Source of the DNA: Acidobacteriota bacterium
GTDB lineage: Bacteria; Acidobacteriota; Terriglobia; Terriglobales; Acidobacteriaceae
DNA length: 64,000 nucleotides
NCBI GenBank assembly: GCA_021792135.1
Contig: JAJYVF010000001.1
Span: forward strand, 1-64,000
Direction: 5' to 3'
Below, in pieces: positions 45,801 to 58,753 of the stretch (positions within the stretch are counted from its first letter, which is position 1; the number at the start of each line of letters is the position of its first letter). A program made the position numbers and the translations under genes. The notes beneath the pieces are model-generated. The model did not search any database and was not told the DNA's origin. It saw nothing but the letters and a program-made list of their open reading frames with translations.

Positions 45801-46868
45801 ATGGAGACAACGGTTCGAACTGCAGTGATGGGGGTGAGTGGTTACGCCGGCATGGAGCTGGTCCGGCTGCTGCTGCGTCACCCTTCGCTCACAGGTACAC
45901 CGCCGCTTCTGCTGGGGCGCCCCGACGGAAACCCGGAGCCGCTCGCAGCGGTGCATCCGCAGCTGATGGACAACAACGGAACCGGTCTGGGACCGGGTGG
46001 GCTGGAGATCGAGCCCTTCTCCTGGGAACGGCTGAAGGACCGCGGCATCAGCGTGCTCTTTCTGGCTACGCCGCACGAACTGTCGCGCGAGTGGGCTCCC
46101 GTGGCGCTGGAGCACGGGATTCGGGTGATCGATCTGAGTGGAGCATGGCGGCTGACGAAGGCCTCCAACCGCTCCGTCTATAAGTTCCACGATGAGGGAT
46201 CCGCGCTTGCCGCCGCTGTTCAGACGAAAGCGGTCTACGGCATGCCCGAGCTGCACCGCGACTCCATCCGCAATGCACCGCTGATCGCCAACCCTGGCTG
46301 CTATGCAACCTCCATCATCCTCGCGCTGAAACCGCTGGTCGCTGCCGGGTGGGTCGATGCCCGGCGCGGGATCGTCTGCGACTCGAAATCGGGCGTCTCG
46401 GGCGCGGGCAAAGCCCCTACAGCCAGAACGCACTTCATGCACGCGGCCGATAACCTCTCGGCCTATGGGGTCTTTTCGCACCGGCATACAGGCGAGCTTC
46501 TGGAGCAACTGGATTTGCAGGCGGAACAGATCGTCTTCACGCCCCACCTGCTGCCCATCCCGCGGGGGATTCTCTCAACCATTTATCTTTGGTTTTCTCA
46601 GCAACGGCAGGCCTCCGAGGTCGAAGCCGCGTATCGCAGATACTTCAGAGAAAGTCCGCTGGTCCGGATCTTCCCCGCCGGACATCTTCCGCAGATTCAG
46701 TATTCGGTGACTACGAACTACTGCGACATCGGCTTCCATCTTTCCGAGGATGGGCGACGATGCGTGATCGTCTCGTGTCTCGACAACCTGCTGAAGGGTG
46801 CTGCCGGACAGGCGGTTCAGAACCTGAATCTGATGTGCGGCTGGGATGAAGCGGAAGGATTGAGATGA
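45801..46868 (+). CDS. argC: N-acetyl-gamma-glutamyl-phosphate reductase
   Basis: ArgC reduces N-acetylglutamyl phosphate to the semialdehyde with NADPH. The 355-residue protein has the N-terminal Rossmann loop VMGVSGYAGMELVRLLLRHP, the catalytic cysteine in IANPGCYATSIIL, and VSGAGKAPTARTHF, then AYGVFSHRHTGE and FTPHLLPIPRGI. It begins 91 bases after argR and its stop overlaps the argB ATG (ATGA). Confidence 0.95.
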   Translation: METTVRTAVMGVSGYAGMELVRLLLRHPSLTGTPPLLLGRPDGNPEPLAAVHPQLMDNNGTGLGPGGLEIEPFSWERLKDRGISVLFLATPHELSREWAPVALEHGIRVIDLSGAWRLTKASNRSVYKFHDEGSALAAAVQTKAVYGMPELHRDSIRNAPLIANPGCYATSIILALKPLVAAGWVDARRGIVCDSKSGVSGAGKAPTARTHFMHAADNLSAYGVFSHRHTGELLEQLDLQAEQIVFTPHLLPIPRGILSTIYLWFSQQRQASEVEAAYRRYFRESPLVRIFPAGHLPQIQYSVTTNYCDIGFHLSEDGRRCVIVSCLDNLLKGAAGQAVQNLNLMCGWDEAEGLR

Positions 46869-47647
46869 GATACGTGGTGAAACTCGGAGGCGTGACTCTG
46901 GAAAACTCCGAGCTGCTGCACCAATGCGCTCAGGCCATTGCCGAGCTGGTGAAGGACGGCAACCAGGTGGCGCTGGTGCACGGCGGCGGCGTACAGCTGA
47001 CCCGGACGCTGAAGCAGCTCGGCAAGCAGAGCGAGTTTGTTTCCGGCCTGCGCGTCACCGACGCGGAGACGCGGGACACGGCGCTGATGGTGCTCGGCGG
47101 CGGCGTCAACAAAGCTCTGGTGGCGGCACTGGGCTCCCACGGCCAGCCGGCTGTGGGTCTTTCCGGCGGCGATGGACTCGTCTTCCGTGCGCGCAAGAAG
47201 CGCACGGCTCCCGATCTCGGATTTGTGGGCGAAATTGCGGCCGCCGACCCGCGCTGGCTGGAAGCCATCTGGAAGATGGGCGCGGTCCCCGTGATTTCAA
47301 GCATTGCCTTGGGTTTCGACGGCGAGTATTACAACATCAATGCTGATGAGATGGCGGCGGCCTGTGCCGGCGCCTGTAAAGCGGATGCGCTTGTATTCTT
47401 AACCGACGTCCCGGGCGTACTGGCGGCGGATGGCAGCGTGATGCGCTGGCTCAGCATCGACCAGATTGCCGCTCTCACCCGCGATGCCGTTATCACCGGA
47501 GGCATGCTGCCCAAACTGAGCGCCTGCCGCGAAGCACTGCTGAACGGCGTCAAGCGTGTCCGCATCCTGCCCGCAAGCGCCGCTGAGTTCCTGCCCGACC
47601 TCTGCAGCACACGTGTCACGCACGGAACCGAGGTCATGGTGGCATGA
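46865..47647 (+). CDS. argB: Acetylglutamate kinase
   Basis: ArgB phosphorylates N-acetylglutamate, the second step of arginine synthesis. The 260-residue amino-acid kinase starts RYVVKLGGVTLENSELLHQC. The substrate loop is VALVHGGGVQLTRTLK, and VGLSGGDGLVFRARKK, YNINADEMAAACAGA and ITGGMLPKLSAC give the nucleotide and metal residues. It is short relative to arginine-inhibited forms with an N-terminal helix, so feedback regulation may be weak; that is inference. Confidence 0.95.
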   Translation: MRYVVKLGGVTLENSELLHQCAQAIAELVKDGNQVALVHGGGVQLTRTLKQLGKQSEFVSGLRVTDAETRDTALMVLGGGVNKALVAALGSHGQPAVGLSGGDGLVFRARKKRTAPDLGFVGEIAAADPRWLEAIWKMGAVPVISSIALGFDGEYYNINADEMAAACAGACKADALVFLTDVPGVLAADGSVMRWLSIDQIAALTRDAVITGGMLPKLSACREALLNGVKRVRILPASAAEFLPDLCSTRVTHGTEVMVA

Positions 47648-47705
47648 GCCCTGTGCTCCGGGCCTTGTGCTCCTGCTTATCAGAAAGCTGAAGCGGATGG
47701 TGAAG

Positions 47706-48954
47706 ATGACACATCTTGACGAATTGAGAGCAGCCGAGGCCAAGCTGCTGCTCGGCACTTATGAACGCAATCCCCTGCTCTTCGTGCGGGGCGAGAGCGT
47801 GTACCTGATCGACGAGGACGGCGGCCGTTATCTCGATCTCCTCAGCGGCATCGGCGTGAATGCGCTGGGCTATGCGCATCCGGCCATTGAGAAGGCGGTT
47901 GCGGAGCAGAGCCGCAGGCTCATTCACATCTCCAACCTCTATTACCACCAGGGCCAGGCCGCGCTGGCGCTTCGGCTCACCGAAGCGACCGGCCTGGATC
48001 GCGCCTTCTTCTGCAACAGCGGCACCGAAGCCAATGAAGCCGCGCTCAAGCTGGCGCGGGCTTATGCCAGGCTGAAGTGCAGCGAAGGGGTTCAGCTCGG
48101 ATCAAAATTTCTGGCGCTTGAGAACAGTTTCCACGGCCGCACCATGGGCTCGGTTGCCGCTACCTGGAAGGACAAGTACCGCGAGCCATTCGATCCTGTG
48201 ATGCCCGGCGTGGAGTTTGTCCGCTTCAACGATGTCGCCGATCTGAAGGCGAAGTTCTCCACCGAGGTCTGCGCGGTTCTCGTCGAAGCCGTGCAGGGCG
48301 AAGGTGGCGTTCGTCCCATGTCCCGGGAATTCCTGCAGGCGGCGCGCGAACTCACCCGCTCCACCGGCGCTCTGCTCATTGCCGACGAGATCCAGTCCGG
48401 CATGGGACGCACAGGCAAATGGTGCGCTTACCAGCACGACAGTATCCAGCCCGACGTGACCACCCTGGCCAAGCCGCTGGCCGGCGGCATTCCCCTCGGG
48501 GCCATGCTTTGCAGCGAAGACGCAGCGCGGGCCATTCATGCCGGGATGCACGGAACCACCTTCGGCGGCGGACCGCTGGCCTGTGCCGTCGCGCTCGCCG
48601 TCATCGATACAATCGAGCGCGAGCACCTGCTGGAGCACGTAACCGAGGTTGGCGGATATTTTCGGCAGCGCCTGGAGCAGCTTGCAGGCAGACATGCGGC
48701 TGTTGTGGATGTGCGCGGGCTCGGGCTGATGCTGGCCATCGAGCTGGAATCGGCCGATCTGGCGAAGCACGCCGTGAGCGAGATGATGAAGCGGAGGATC
48801 CTCATCAACCGCACCAGCGATACCGTCCTGCGCTTTCTGCCCCCTTTCATTCTGCGCAGCGAGCACGTAGACGAGGCGATGGATGCCCTCGATCAAATTC
48901 TGAGCGAGCAGCCGGCCGCCACCGCCGCCGCTCCGCTGACGGGAGGAACCCAAA

Positions 48955-48965
<11 letters not shown>
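47706..48965 (+). CDS. argD: Acetylornithine aminotransferase
   Basis: ArgD moves the amino group from glutamate to N-acetylglutamate semialdehyde. This class III PLP enzyme has [47 protein letters not shown] and the PLP lysine in [16 protein letters not shown]. The start is uncertain between ATG 47697 and 47706; GGATGG ends 5 bases before 47706, which I chose. The frame extending to 47556 runs through argB. It overlaps the argF start by 11 bases. Confidence 0.93.
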
Positions 48966-52844
<3,879 letters not shown>

Positions 52845-52858
<14 letters not shown>

Positions 52859-53366
52859 GGCTCGTCTCCACGACGCGACCAACATTTACGAGTTAGTCAA
52901 CAGCCTTTCGCACGACGGGACGCTGCTGCGGCGCGCCTTCGCCGAGATCTGCGAGAATGTCCGCGACTTCACGGTGGCCGAGTCCGAGGGCGGGATCTTT
53001 CTCGGCTGCGGCGCGCTGCATCTTTACGGGCCGCATCTGGCGGAGGTGCGGTCGATCGTGGTGCGGCCGGAGGCCAAGAGCCACGGGGTGGGCGGCGAGC
53101 TGCTGCAGGCGCTGCTGGCCGAGGCCGAGGAGCACGGGGTGGGCTGCGTCTGCCTCTTCACGCGCATTCCGGACTTCTTCTTCCGCTACGGCTTTCGCGA
53201 GGTGGAGGAGCGGACGGCGCTGCCGGACAAGATCTTTAAGGACTGCCAGAACTGCCCGCGGCTGTACAAGTGCGACGAGGTGGCGATGGCGCGGGGGCAG
53301 GTGCCCAAGGTCTCGATTCTGGGGCCGCGGATTGAGGCGGAGCAGCTGGTGCGGATCGGCGGCTGA
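52845..53366 (+). CDS. GNAT N-acetyltransferase, probable stand-alone N-acetylglutamate synthase
   Basis: A 173-residue GNAT protein. It starts RVRKARLHDATNIYELVNSL and has the acetyl-CoA site VRSIVVRPEAKSHGVGGELL, then CVCLFTRIPDFFFRYGFREV, and a C-terminal cysteine set (CQNCPRLYKC). This is the pattern of short ArgA-type synthases of actinobacteria and others, which make N-acetylglutamate for the first arginine step. The ATG at 52845 has GGAGG 7 bases upstream inside argH and so is coupled. Position at the end of the arginine operon supports the role. The ORF start at 52791 is unsupported. Confidence 0.82.
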
Positions 53367-53497
53367 GCGCGAGCGGCTTCCCTGCCCTTTCCCCAAAAAA
53401 TCTCTGTTCGTTCTCCTCTGTGCTTTGCTTTCTGGGGCTTAGCGCGGGCTGCTCTCTCGGCCCTCTCCTTCGTGGTTGAAAACAGATCATTTCCGGG

Positions 53498-53668
53498 TCG
53501 GCTGCGATTGCGGCAAGCTCGGCTGAGTCTGCTGCATCCTCGGCTGCGCTGGGCCGAGTTAATTGACGAGACGTCACTTACAACTGGGTCGAGATTGCAG
53601 CAGGCTCGGCTGAGGTTGCAGGGTTCTCGGCCGAGCTTGCTGCAGGCCCGGTCGTGGTTGCGGCAAAG
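53498..53668. repeat. Degenerate 21-bp tandem repeat, two blocks (3 + 4 units)
   Basis: Units start at 53498, 53519 and 53540, then at 53585, 53606, 53627 and 53648. The approximate consensus is TCGGCTGAG followed by RTTGCNGCARGC. The third unit is diverged and the two blocks are 24 bases apart, out of phase by 3. It lies between the last arginine gene and the terminator, so it would be in the 3' untranslated part of that mRNA. Each unit spans seven codons. Confidence 0.75.
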
Positions 53669-53758
53669 GCGGCGGGAAGCCGGAACCCGGTAGCGGGAAG
53701 CCAGAAGCCTGAGCCGGAAGGTGGGTAGCTGATCGCCATGGGATTCGAGGGGGAAAGG

Positions 53759-53795
53759 AAAAGCCCTGCCGGAAGGCAGGGCTTTTCTGTTTTTC
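53759..53795 (+). terminator. Rho-independent terminator of the arginine operon
   Basis: AAAAGCCCTGCC-GGAA-GGCAGGGCTTTT, a perfect 12-bp stem with a GGAA loop, followed by CTGTTTTT. It can also act from the other side. It lies about 390 bases after the last stop. Confidence 0.92.
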
Positions 53796-54455
53796 CACCT
53801 AAGTTCAGAATACCAAACCGGGCGAATTCGTCGGCCAAATATCTGAGGGTCAGATTCGGTGTAAGTTCCGTTGAATCAGGGGCGGTTACTTTGGATTTCG
53901 GGCTGGAGGCTTGACAGTTTTTCGGACGGGCCCGATTCCAGGTCGCAGGAACCGCTGGCATCAAAAGCGCAGGAAGCAGAAGAGCGGCGCTCCGGGACCC
54001 TCTGGGAGCGTTCAGTTGCCGGCTGGATCCAGCTTTCCCCGGGGTCGGCGCGGCGCGGCTCAGGGCGTTGCTCACCTGCGGCAAGAGCGGCCCTGTTCGT
54101 GGTTTGCGGACGGAAGCTTCGCAATTCACAACATTTCAGCAGGTACGCATCAATGAGCGCATCGGCCTGTTCGCAACAGCTGAGATCAGAAAGCGACTCG
54201 ATTGCTGAATACTGGCCGATATTGCAGGTATCAGTTTCGGCAATTTTTGTCGCCTTGTTTCCGCGATCCAGTGCATTTCATGGGACCAACACTCAACGGA
54301 AGGTAGTGCCCGGACTCAAACGGTAGATTAGATTCGGCCAGCACCAACCTTCTCCCGAAATGCAAGTTGCTGAAGTTGAATAGCTTGTGTGACGCAGCGC
54401 ACGGCAATCGACATGCATCAACCAGGATAATCCTCAAGATCACCTGGAGCGTGCC

Positions 54456-56888
54456 ATGGAAAGGCTCCTGCAGGATCTCCGTTACGGCGCGCGCATGTTG
54501 CGCAAGTCACCTGGTTTTATGTTGGTGGCTGTGATCACGCTGGCGCTGGGCATCGGAACGAATACGGCCGTGTTCAGCATTGTGGACGCTTTGGCGCTGC
54601 GCCCTTTGCGGCTGCCTGACGCCAAGCACTTGGTGGCGATTTACACCAGTGGCAAGAGCAGCCGGGGAACGTATCTTACAGGTCCCACTTCGTATCCCGA
54701 CCTGGTGGATTACCGCGCCGGAGCCCCGGCCTTTTCCGGTATTGCCGGATTCGAGAATCGGGGCAGCCTGCTACGCGTGGGCGACGACACAGTCGAATTA
54801 CTTACCTGCGTGGTGACCGAGAATTATTTCTCGCTGCTCGGGGTGAATGCGGCCCATGGACGGACTTTCACTGAGCAGGATTTCCAGGGGCCCGATACGC
54901 CACAGGAAGTCGTTATCAGCTATAAGCTGTGGCAGAAGTACCTGGGCGGCGACCCGAAAGTGGTGGGACACAACATTCGCCTGACCGGAAGGGACCTGGT
55001 CATTGCCGGGATCCTGCCGAGACAATTCCGCGGAACAGATCTCACGGCGGCGCCCGATGTATTCATGCCAGCGATAGTCTGGGGCCGCGAAGAAATGGTG
55101 AGCCGCAGCAACGCTCGTTTTGACCTGCTGGGGAGGTTGAAGCCGGGCGTGGACCTGCGCCAGGCGCAGGTCCAGATGGACACGGTAGCGCAGCACCTGG
55201 CAGGCGCTTATCCGAAAGAGCGTGCGGCGCGCATGATCACCGTGAAGTGGTTAACGGACTCCAACGCCGGCATGCGCAGGATCGGCTATATGTTTCTGGG
55301 CGTTGTCTCACTGGTGCTGCTGATCGCCTGCGCCAACGTAGCGGGATTACTGCTGGCGCGCGGCGAAACCCGGCGGCGCGAACTCGCTACCCGTTTGGCG
55401 ATCGGCGCGGGACGGTTGCGACTCACGCGCCAGTTGTTTACAGAGAGTCTGCTTCTCTCGTTACTGGGGCTGGGCGCGGCGTTGCTGGCGACGCTGTGGG
55501 TCATCCAGGTCTTGCCCCGAATGCTACCGGCGCAAGTGGCGATGATGGGCATTGACTTCCGGCTGAATGAACGCGTCGTGGCATTTTCTTTCGCGGCAGC
55601 GCTGTTGTCGCTCATTGTCTTCGGAGCGGCGCCCGCGGTGCAGTCGTGCCGCGTCTCGCTGGTTGCTGAGTTGAAAGCAGGTGACGTGGCGGGGGGCACA
55701 GCGCGAGGGCGCAGTCTGGCCCGGAACGCGCTGGTTGCAGGTCAGGTGGCGCTCGCCGTCGTCCTGCTTACCGGAGCCGGTCTGCTGGTACGCACGTTTA
55801 TGAAAGTCTCGCAGCAGGACCTCGGCTTCAATTCCCAGGAACAGCTGCTCCTGCTGCAAATCCTGCCGGGCAGCAATGAGTCGGCCAGAAATTTTCTCAG
55901 GACGTACCCTCAAATGCTCGAGCGGATCGAAGCCATTCCTGGCGTAGAACGGGCCAGCGTTGGGAACCGCGCGCCTCTGGCCGACTACAACAGTGGGTGG
56001 AGGATGACGGTCTATGTCCCCGGCATGCATCTGAGCCCCAACGAGCAGGGCGTTCCTATCAACGTGGGCCGTGCGGATGGTGGATACTTCCAAACGCTGG
56101 GCATGGCGCTGCTGCGGGGGCGCACGTTCGGTCCCCAGGACCAGCCGAAGTCGCAGCAAGTCGTGATATTGAATGAAACCGCGGCGCGGCGGCTGTTTCC
56201 TGGCACCGATCCCCTCGGGCAGCATTTCCGCTTCAACGGACCAGGCGGTCCGGACGGTTACGTCGTCGGCATTGTCCGTGACGCCAAGTACAACGATGCC
56301 ACTGAAGAGAGCATGCCGTACATGTATGTCCCATTCACGCAATCATCCGGTGATACCGTCCTCCTGGTCAAGACGCGCGTATCCGCCGCTTCCGTGTTGC
56401 CCCTTGTGCGCCGCGAAATCAGGTCGTTTGACAGCACAATGAGCGTTTTTAGTGTTGTCACGATGAAAGAGCACATGCGTGCTGCTCTCTATGCCCAACG
56501 TGCGTCGGCGCAGTTGACGCTATTCCTCGGCCTGCTTGGATTGACTCTCGCCGTGGTTGGGCTCTACGCGATGCTTTCCTATTACGTCAATCGGCGCCGT
56601 CATGAGATCGGCGTGCGGATCGCCGTGGGAGCGCGGCCCCGCACCGTGTTCCTGATGATTGTTCGCCAAGGCTTGTTTCTGGGCACGGTGGGCACGGCGA
56701 TCGGGATGGCCGGAGCGGTGGCCGCCATGCATGTCATCGCGAGCGTGCTGTTCGGCGTAAGCGCGCACGATCCGCTGACACTGGCGTCGGTGGCGTGCAT
56801 TGTGCTCGCTGTTGCAGCGGTGGCCGCCGGAGTCCCGGCATATCAGGCGGCCAAAGTCGATCCCCTGACCGCGCTGCGCGCCGAATGA
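54456..56888 (+). CDS. ADOP-family permease (MacB/FtsX-like orphan ABC permease)
   Basis: An 810-residue membrane protein with two MacB-core/FtsX units. It starts MERLLQDLRYGARMLRKSPG then LVAVITLALGIGTNTAVFSI, the mark of the acidobacterial duplicated orphan permease family. The first FtsX block is near residues 280-400 (RETRRRELATRLAIG-like GETRRRELATRLAIGAGRLR). The second N-terminal-type helix is near 420-445, and the second FtsX block near 690-810 (YYVNRRRHEIGVRIAVGARP, ending KVDPLTALRAE). No ATPase gene is adjacent, as usual for the family. Function is unknown, possibly lipoprotein, peptide or lipid handling. Confidence 0.93.
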   Translation: MERLLQDLRYGARMLRKSPGFMLVAVITLALGIGTNTAVFSIVDALALRPLRLPDAKHLVAIYTSGKSSRGTYLTGPTSYPDLVDYRAGAPAFSGIAGFENRGSLLRVGDDTVELLTCVVTENYFSLLGVNAAHGRTFTEQDFQGPDTPQEVVISYKLWQKYLGGDPKVVGHNIRLTGRDLVIAGILPRQFRGTDLTAAPDVFMPAIVWGREEMVSRSNARFDLLGRLKPGVDLRQAQVQMDTVAQHLAGAYPKERAARMITVKWLTDSNAGMRRIGYMFLGVVSLVLLIACANVAGLLLARGETRRRELATRLAIGAGRLRLTRQLFTESLLLSLLGLGAALLATLWVIQVLPRMLPAQVAMMGIDFRLNERVVAFSFAAALLSLIVFGAAPAVQSCRVSLVAELKAGDVAGGTARGRSLARNALVAGQVALAVVLLTGAGLLVRTFMKVSQQDLGFNSQEQLLLLQILPGSNESARNFLRTYPQMLERIEAIPGVERASVGNRAPLADYNSGWRMTVYVPGMHLSPNEQGVPINVGRADGGYFQTLGMALLRGRTFGPQDQPKSQQVVILNETAARRLFPGTDPLGQHFRFNGPGGPDGYVVGIVRDAKYNDATEESMPYMYVPFTQSSGDTVLLVKTRVSAASVLPLVRREIRSFDSTMSVFSVVTMKEHMRAALYAQRASAQLTLFLGLLGLTLAVVGLYAMLSYYVNRRRHEIGVRIAVGARPRTVFLMIVRQGLFLGTVGTAIGMAGAVAAMHVIASVLFGVSAHDPLTLASVACIVLAVAAVAAGVPAYQAAKVDPLTALRAE

Positions 56889-57172
56889 TGAACGGTGAGA
56901 GCACGTCGGAGCAATCGCTGATGTCTTTTGGGGAACCTCACTGTTAAGGACACGCAGCACTGCCCACTTATGCAATTTGCGACTTGCTGCGACATTCGGT
57001 ACACGTTGATGAAGTGTCACATTACTGACGGGATCAGGATCGAGCGCCCTATCTTACTAATCAGTCAGAAACGGGGTTCAGTCCAGCGATCTTCCCCGGA
57101 GCGTCGGTGAGCGCATCATCGCCAAATCGCTCACCGGCCGCATTCTGGGCGGTTTACCGGTTTTGCGGCACT

Positions 57173-57196
57173 GGACCAACGCAGAAAAGCAACCGC
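57173..57196 (+). repeat. 24-bp direct repeat, copy 1
   Basis: GGACCAACGCAGAAAAGCAA followed by CCGC, identical to 57401-57424 and 228 bp away. Confidence 0.85.
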
Positions 57197-57400
57197 GGAT
57201 TGCCGTTCGACTCGGGTGCTGTGTACCCTCGCTCAGGGCAGGCTTTCGCTCACCGCCCCCGAACTCTGACCAAAGAGCAACCACCCTCTTCGGGGGCGAA
57301 CTGAACGTCGTTCGGGGCCCCGTTCGTTCAGAAGGACAGGGGCGATGGGGATTCTGGTTCCGGATGGGACGGAGCGACCGGCAATTTGGAGGTTGGGAGC

Positions 57401-57424
57401 GGACCAACGCAGAAAAGCAACCGC
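57401..57424 (+). repeat. 24-bp direct repeat, copy 2
   Basis: Second exact copy of the 24-bp sequence at 57173-57196, in the same orientation. Confidence 0.85.
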
Positions 57425-57755
57425 AGTTTGAATTTTCAGGGCGGATTCTTCCGCTGCGCGACAGGATGACAGCCGTGGGTATATGGCTGGGGTTTATAGC
57501 GGTGCTACCGAGTGGGCCGGATTCCCAATCCGGCCCCCTGCCAAAACCCACGATCCCAGGATCCGGAACATTGGCAGGCGCTGAAGGGGTTCCCGCCTGA
57601 GGTTTGGTGGGCCGCTCCGCGACCGAAACCCCTCGCTCTGCACCGCAACGGCCAGGCGAGCGTGGCCTGGCGGGGGCCCAATTCGACTGCGCGCCGGGAA
57701 GTGCTCTTTCCGCGTGAAATGCGGTTGCGGCGCTCCGCTCAGGGTGACGGCCGGG

Positions 57756-58406
57756 TTAGCTGGGGCTGTCCTGCGGGTGGTCGTTGCGGCTGACGGGGAA
57801 GACCAGATCTTCCACCGAGGCCACGGCGGTGCCGTTCAGCGTGGCGGGGCGGAAGCGCCATTCCTTGGCCTTCTCCAGCACTAACTGGTCGAGCGCGTTG
57901 CCCAGCCCGTGCACCAGCTTTTCCCCGGTTACATCGCCGAGGGCGCTGATCTGCACTTCGACGATGATGTTCTGCTCCTGATCGGGCAGCAGGGAACGAT
58001 CGGGCACGCTGGGAAGGGGACGGTAGATGGGGAGCGCCAGTTCCGCATGGTCGTTGCTCACGCCCACGCCCATGGAGGCCGATTGCGGCGTGCTGCGGAC
58101 GGTCTGGGCGTCGGGAGGCTGCGGGGTGGCCACAGGCGCTGCTGCCAGAAGCGCCTTCCTGCGGGGTGCCGGCAGCGGCGGGCGATGTTTGTGATGCGGC
58201 TTTGTCTCTTGTTTCGCTGCGCTGATGCCCGCATTCGGAGACCAGTACAGGGTGGTCGAACAGCAGCGGCTCTCAACAGCGACGGGCCGGACGTGGTGCG
58301 CGTACAGGGCGAGAAAGCCCGTCAGCAGGAGGGTTCCGTGAAAACCGAGGCTGAGCGCCAGGCTGCTGGTGCTGGTTCGAGGCGGCCGTGTCTGCGCGAA
58401 GATCAT
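57756..58406 (-). CDS. TonB-family C-terminal domain protein
   Basis: A 216-residue protein starting at ATG 58406, with an N-terminal membrane segment (LALSLGFHGTLLLTGFLALY), a Pro/Lys/His-rich periplasmic linker (ETKPHHKHRPPLPAPRRK), and a C-terminal domain (IIVEVQISALGDVTGEKLVH, then KAKEWRFRPATLNGTAVAS) of the TonB C type. It may energise outer-membrane receptors, but no exbB/exbD lies adjacent. The longer frame from 58661 has no support. Confidence 0.82.
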   Translation of the reverse strand: MIFAQTRPPRTSTSSLALSLGFHGTLLLTGFLALYAHHVRPVAVESRCCSTTLYWSPNAGISAAKQETKPHHKHRPPLPAPRRKALLAAAPVATPQPPDAQTVRSTPQSASMGVGVSNDHAELALPIYRPLPSVPDRSLLPDQEQNIIVEVQISALGDVTGEKLVHGLGNALDQLVLEKAKEWRFRPATLNGTAVASVEDLVFPVSRNDHPQDSPS

Positions 58407-58663
58407 CCGACCCTCCGGCTGGGGTCCGAGAGCGGTTGCGGTTATCTTATCCTTCGGCGCAGGGGCGCGGCGCAGGCAGCTGCCGTGTCTTTCGATGCTG
58501 CGCCGAGATTTGAGAGCCGCGCAGAGCCAAACGGAAGCGGGCTGTTCGTCCAGCTGCGGCGGGCGAGCGGTTTGACATCCTCTTTGCCGATTCCTGAGAA
58601 TCGACTGACATTCCGGGCAGATTCCGGCCGCCTTCCCCCGGCGCGGCCAACGAAGAGGCATCC

Positions 58664-58753
58664 ATGTTCAAGGCGGTGGTGACGGATCCGCAGTTTGTTT
58701 TGCCGTTTGTGGTGTTGCTGGCCGGGGTGGCTCTGCTGGTCGTGCTGAGCTGA
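58664..58753 (+). CDS. Small membrane protein, 29 residues
   Basis: ATG at 58664 with AAGAGGCA 4 bases upstream encodes 29 residues, almost all hydrophobic after TDPQ (FVLPFVVLLAGVALLVVLS). It is a single membrane helix. Its TGA overlaps the next ATG (TGATGG), so translation is coupled to the sugar transporter. It may be an accessory subunit of the transporter or a leader peptide. Confidence 0.6.
   Translation: MFKAVVTDPQFVLPFVVLLAGVALLVVLS

Larger units (their letters stand above)
53367..54455. other. Intergenic tract with repeats and terminator, no gene seen
   Basis: About 1.1 kb after the arginine operon. It holds the tandem repeats and terminator listed separately. Frames on both strands (a 183-residue minus-strand frame among them) run through the repeat and hairpin and have no family features. 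From 53800 to 54455 I see no repeat or gene; the ADOP permease promoter should be here. Confidence 0.5.
56889..57755. other. Intergenic tract, no gene seen
   Basis: About 870 bases between the orphan permease and the TonB-C gene. It holds a 24-bp exact direct repeat and several G/C-rich inverted patches. A 157-residue minus-strand frame repeats the peptide CGCFSALV/RGCFSALV because of the direct repeat; it does not look like a real protein. Confidence 0.5.

Noticed and set aside
53578-54129. 183-residue minus-strand frame through the repeats and terminator
   Set aside because: It crosses a perfect terminator hairpin, ends in seven-codon repeats and has no ribosome site or known domain.
57078-57551. 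157-residue minus-strand frame with a repeated CFSALV peptide
   Set aside because: The peptide repeat comes from the 24-bp direct DNA repeat; no other coding signal is seen.
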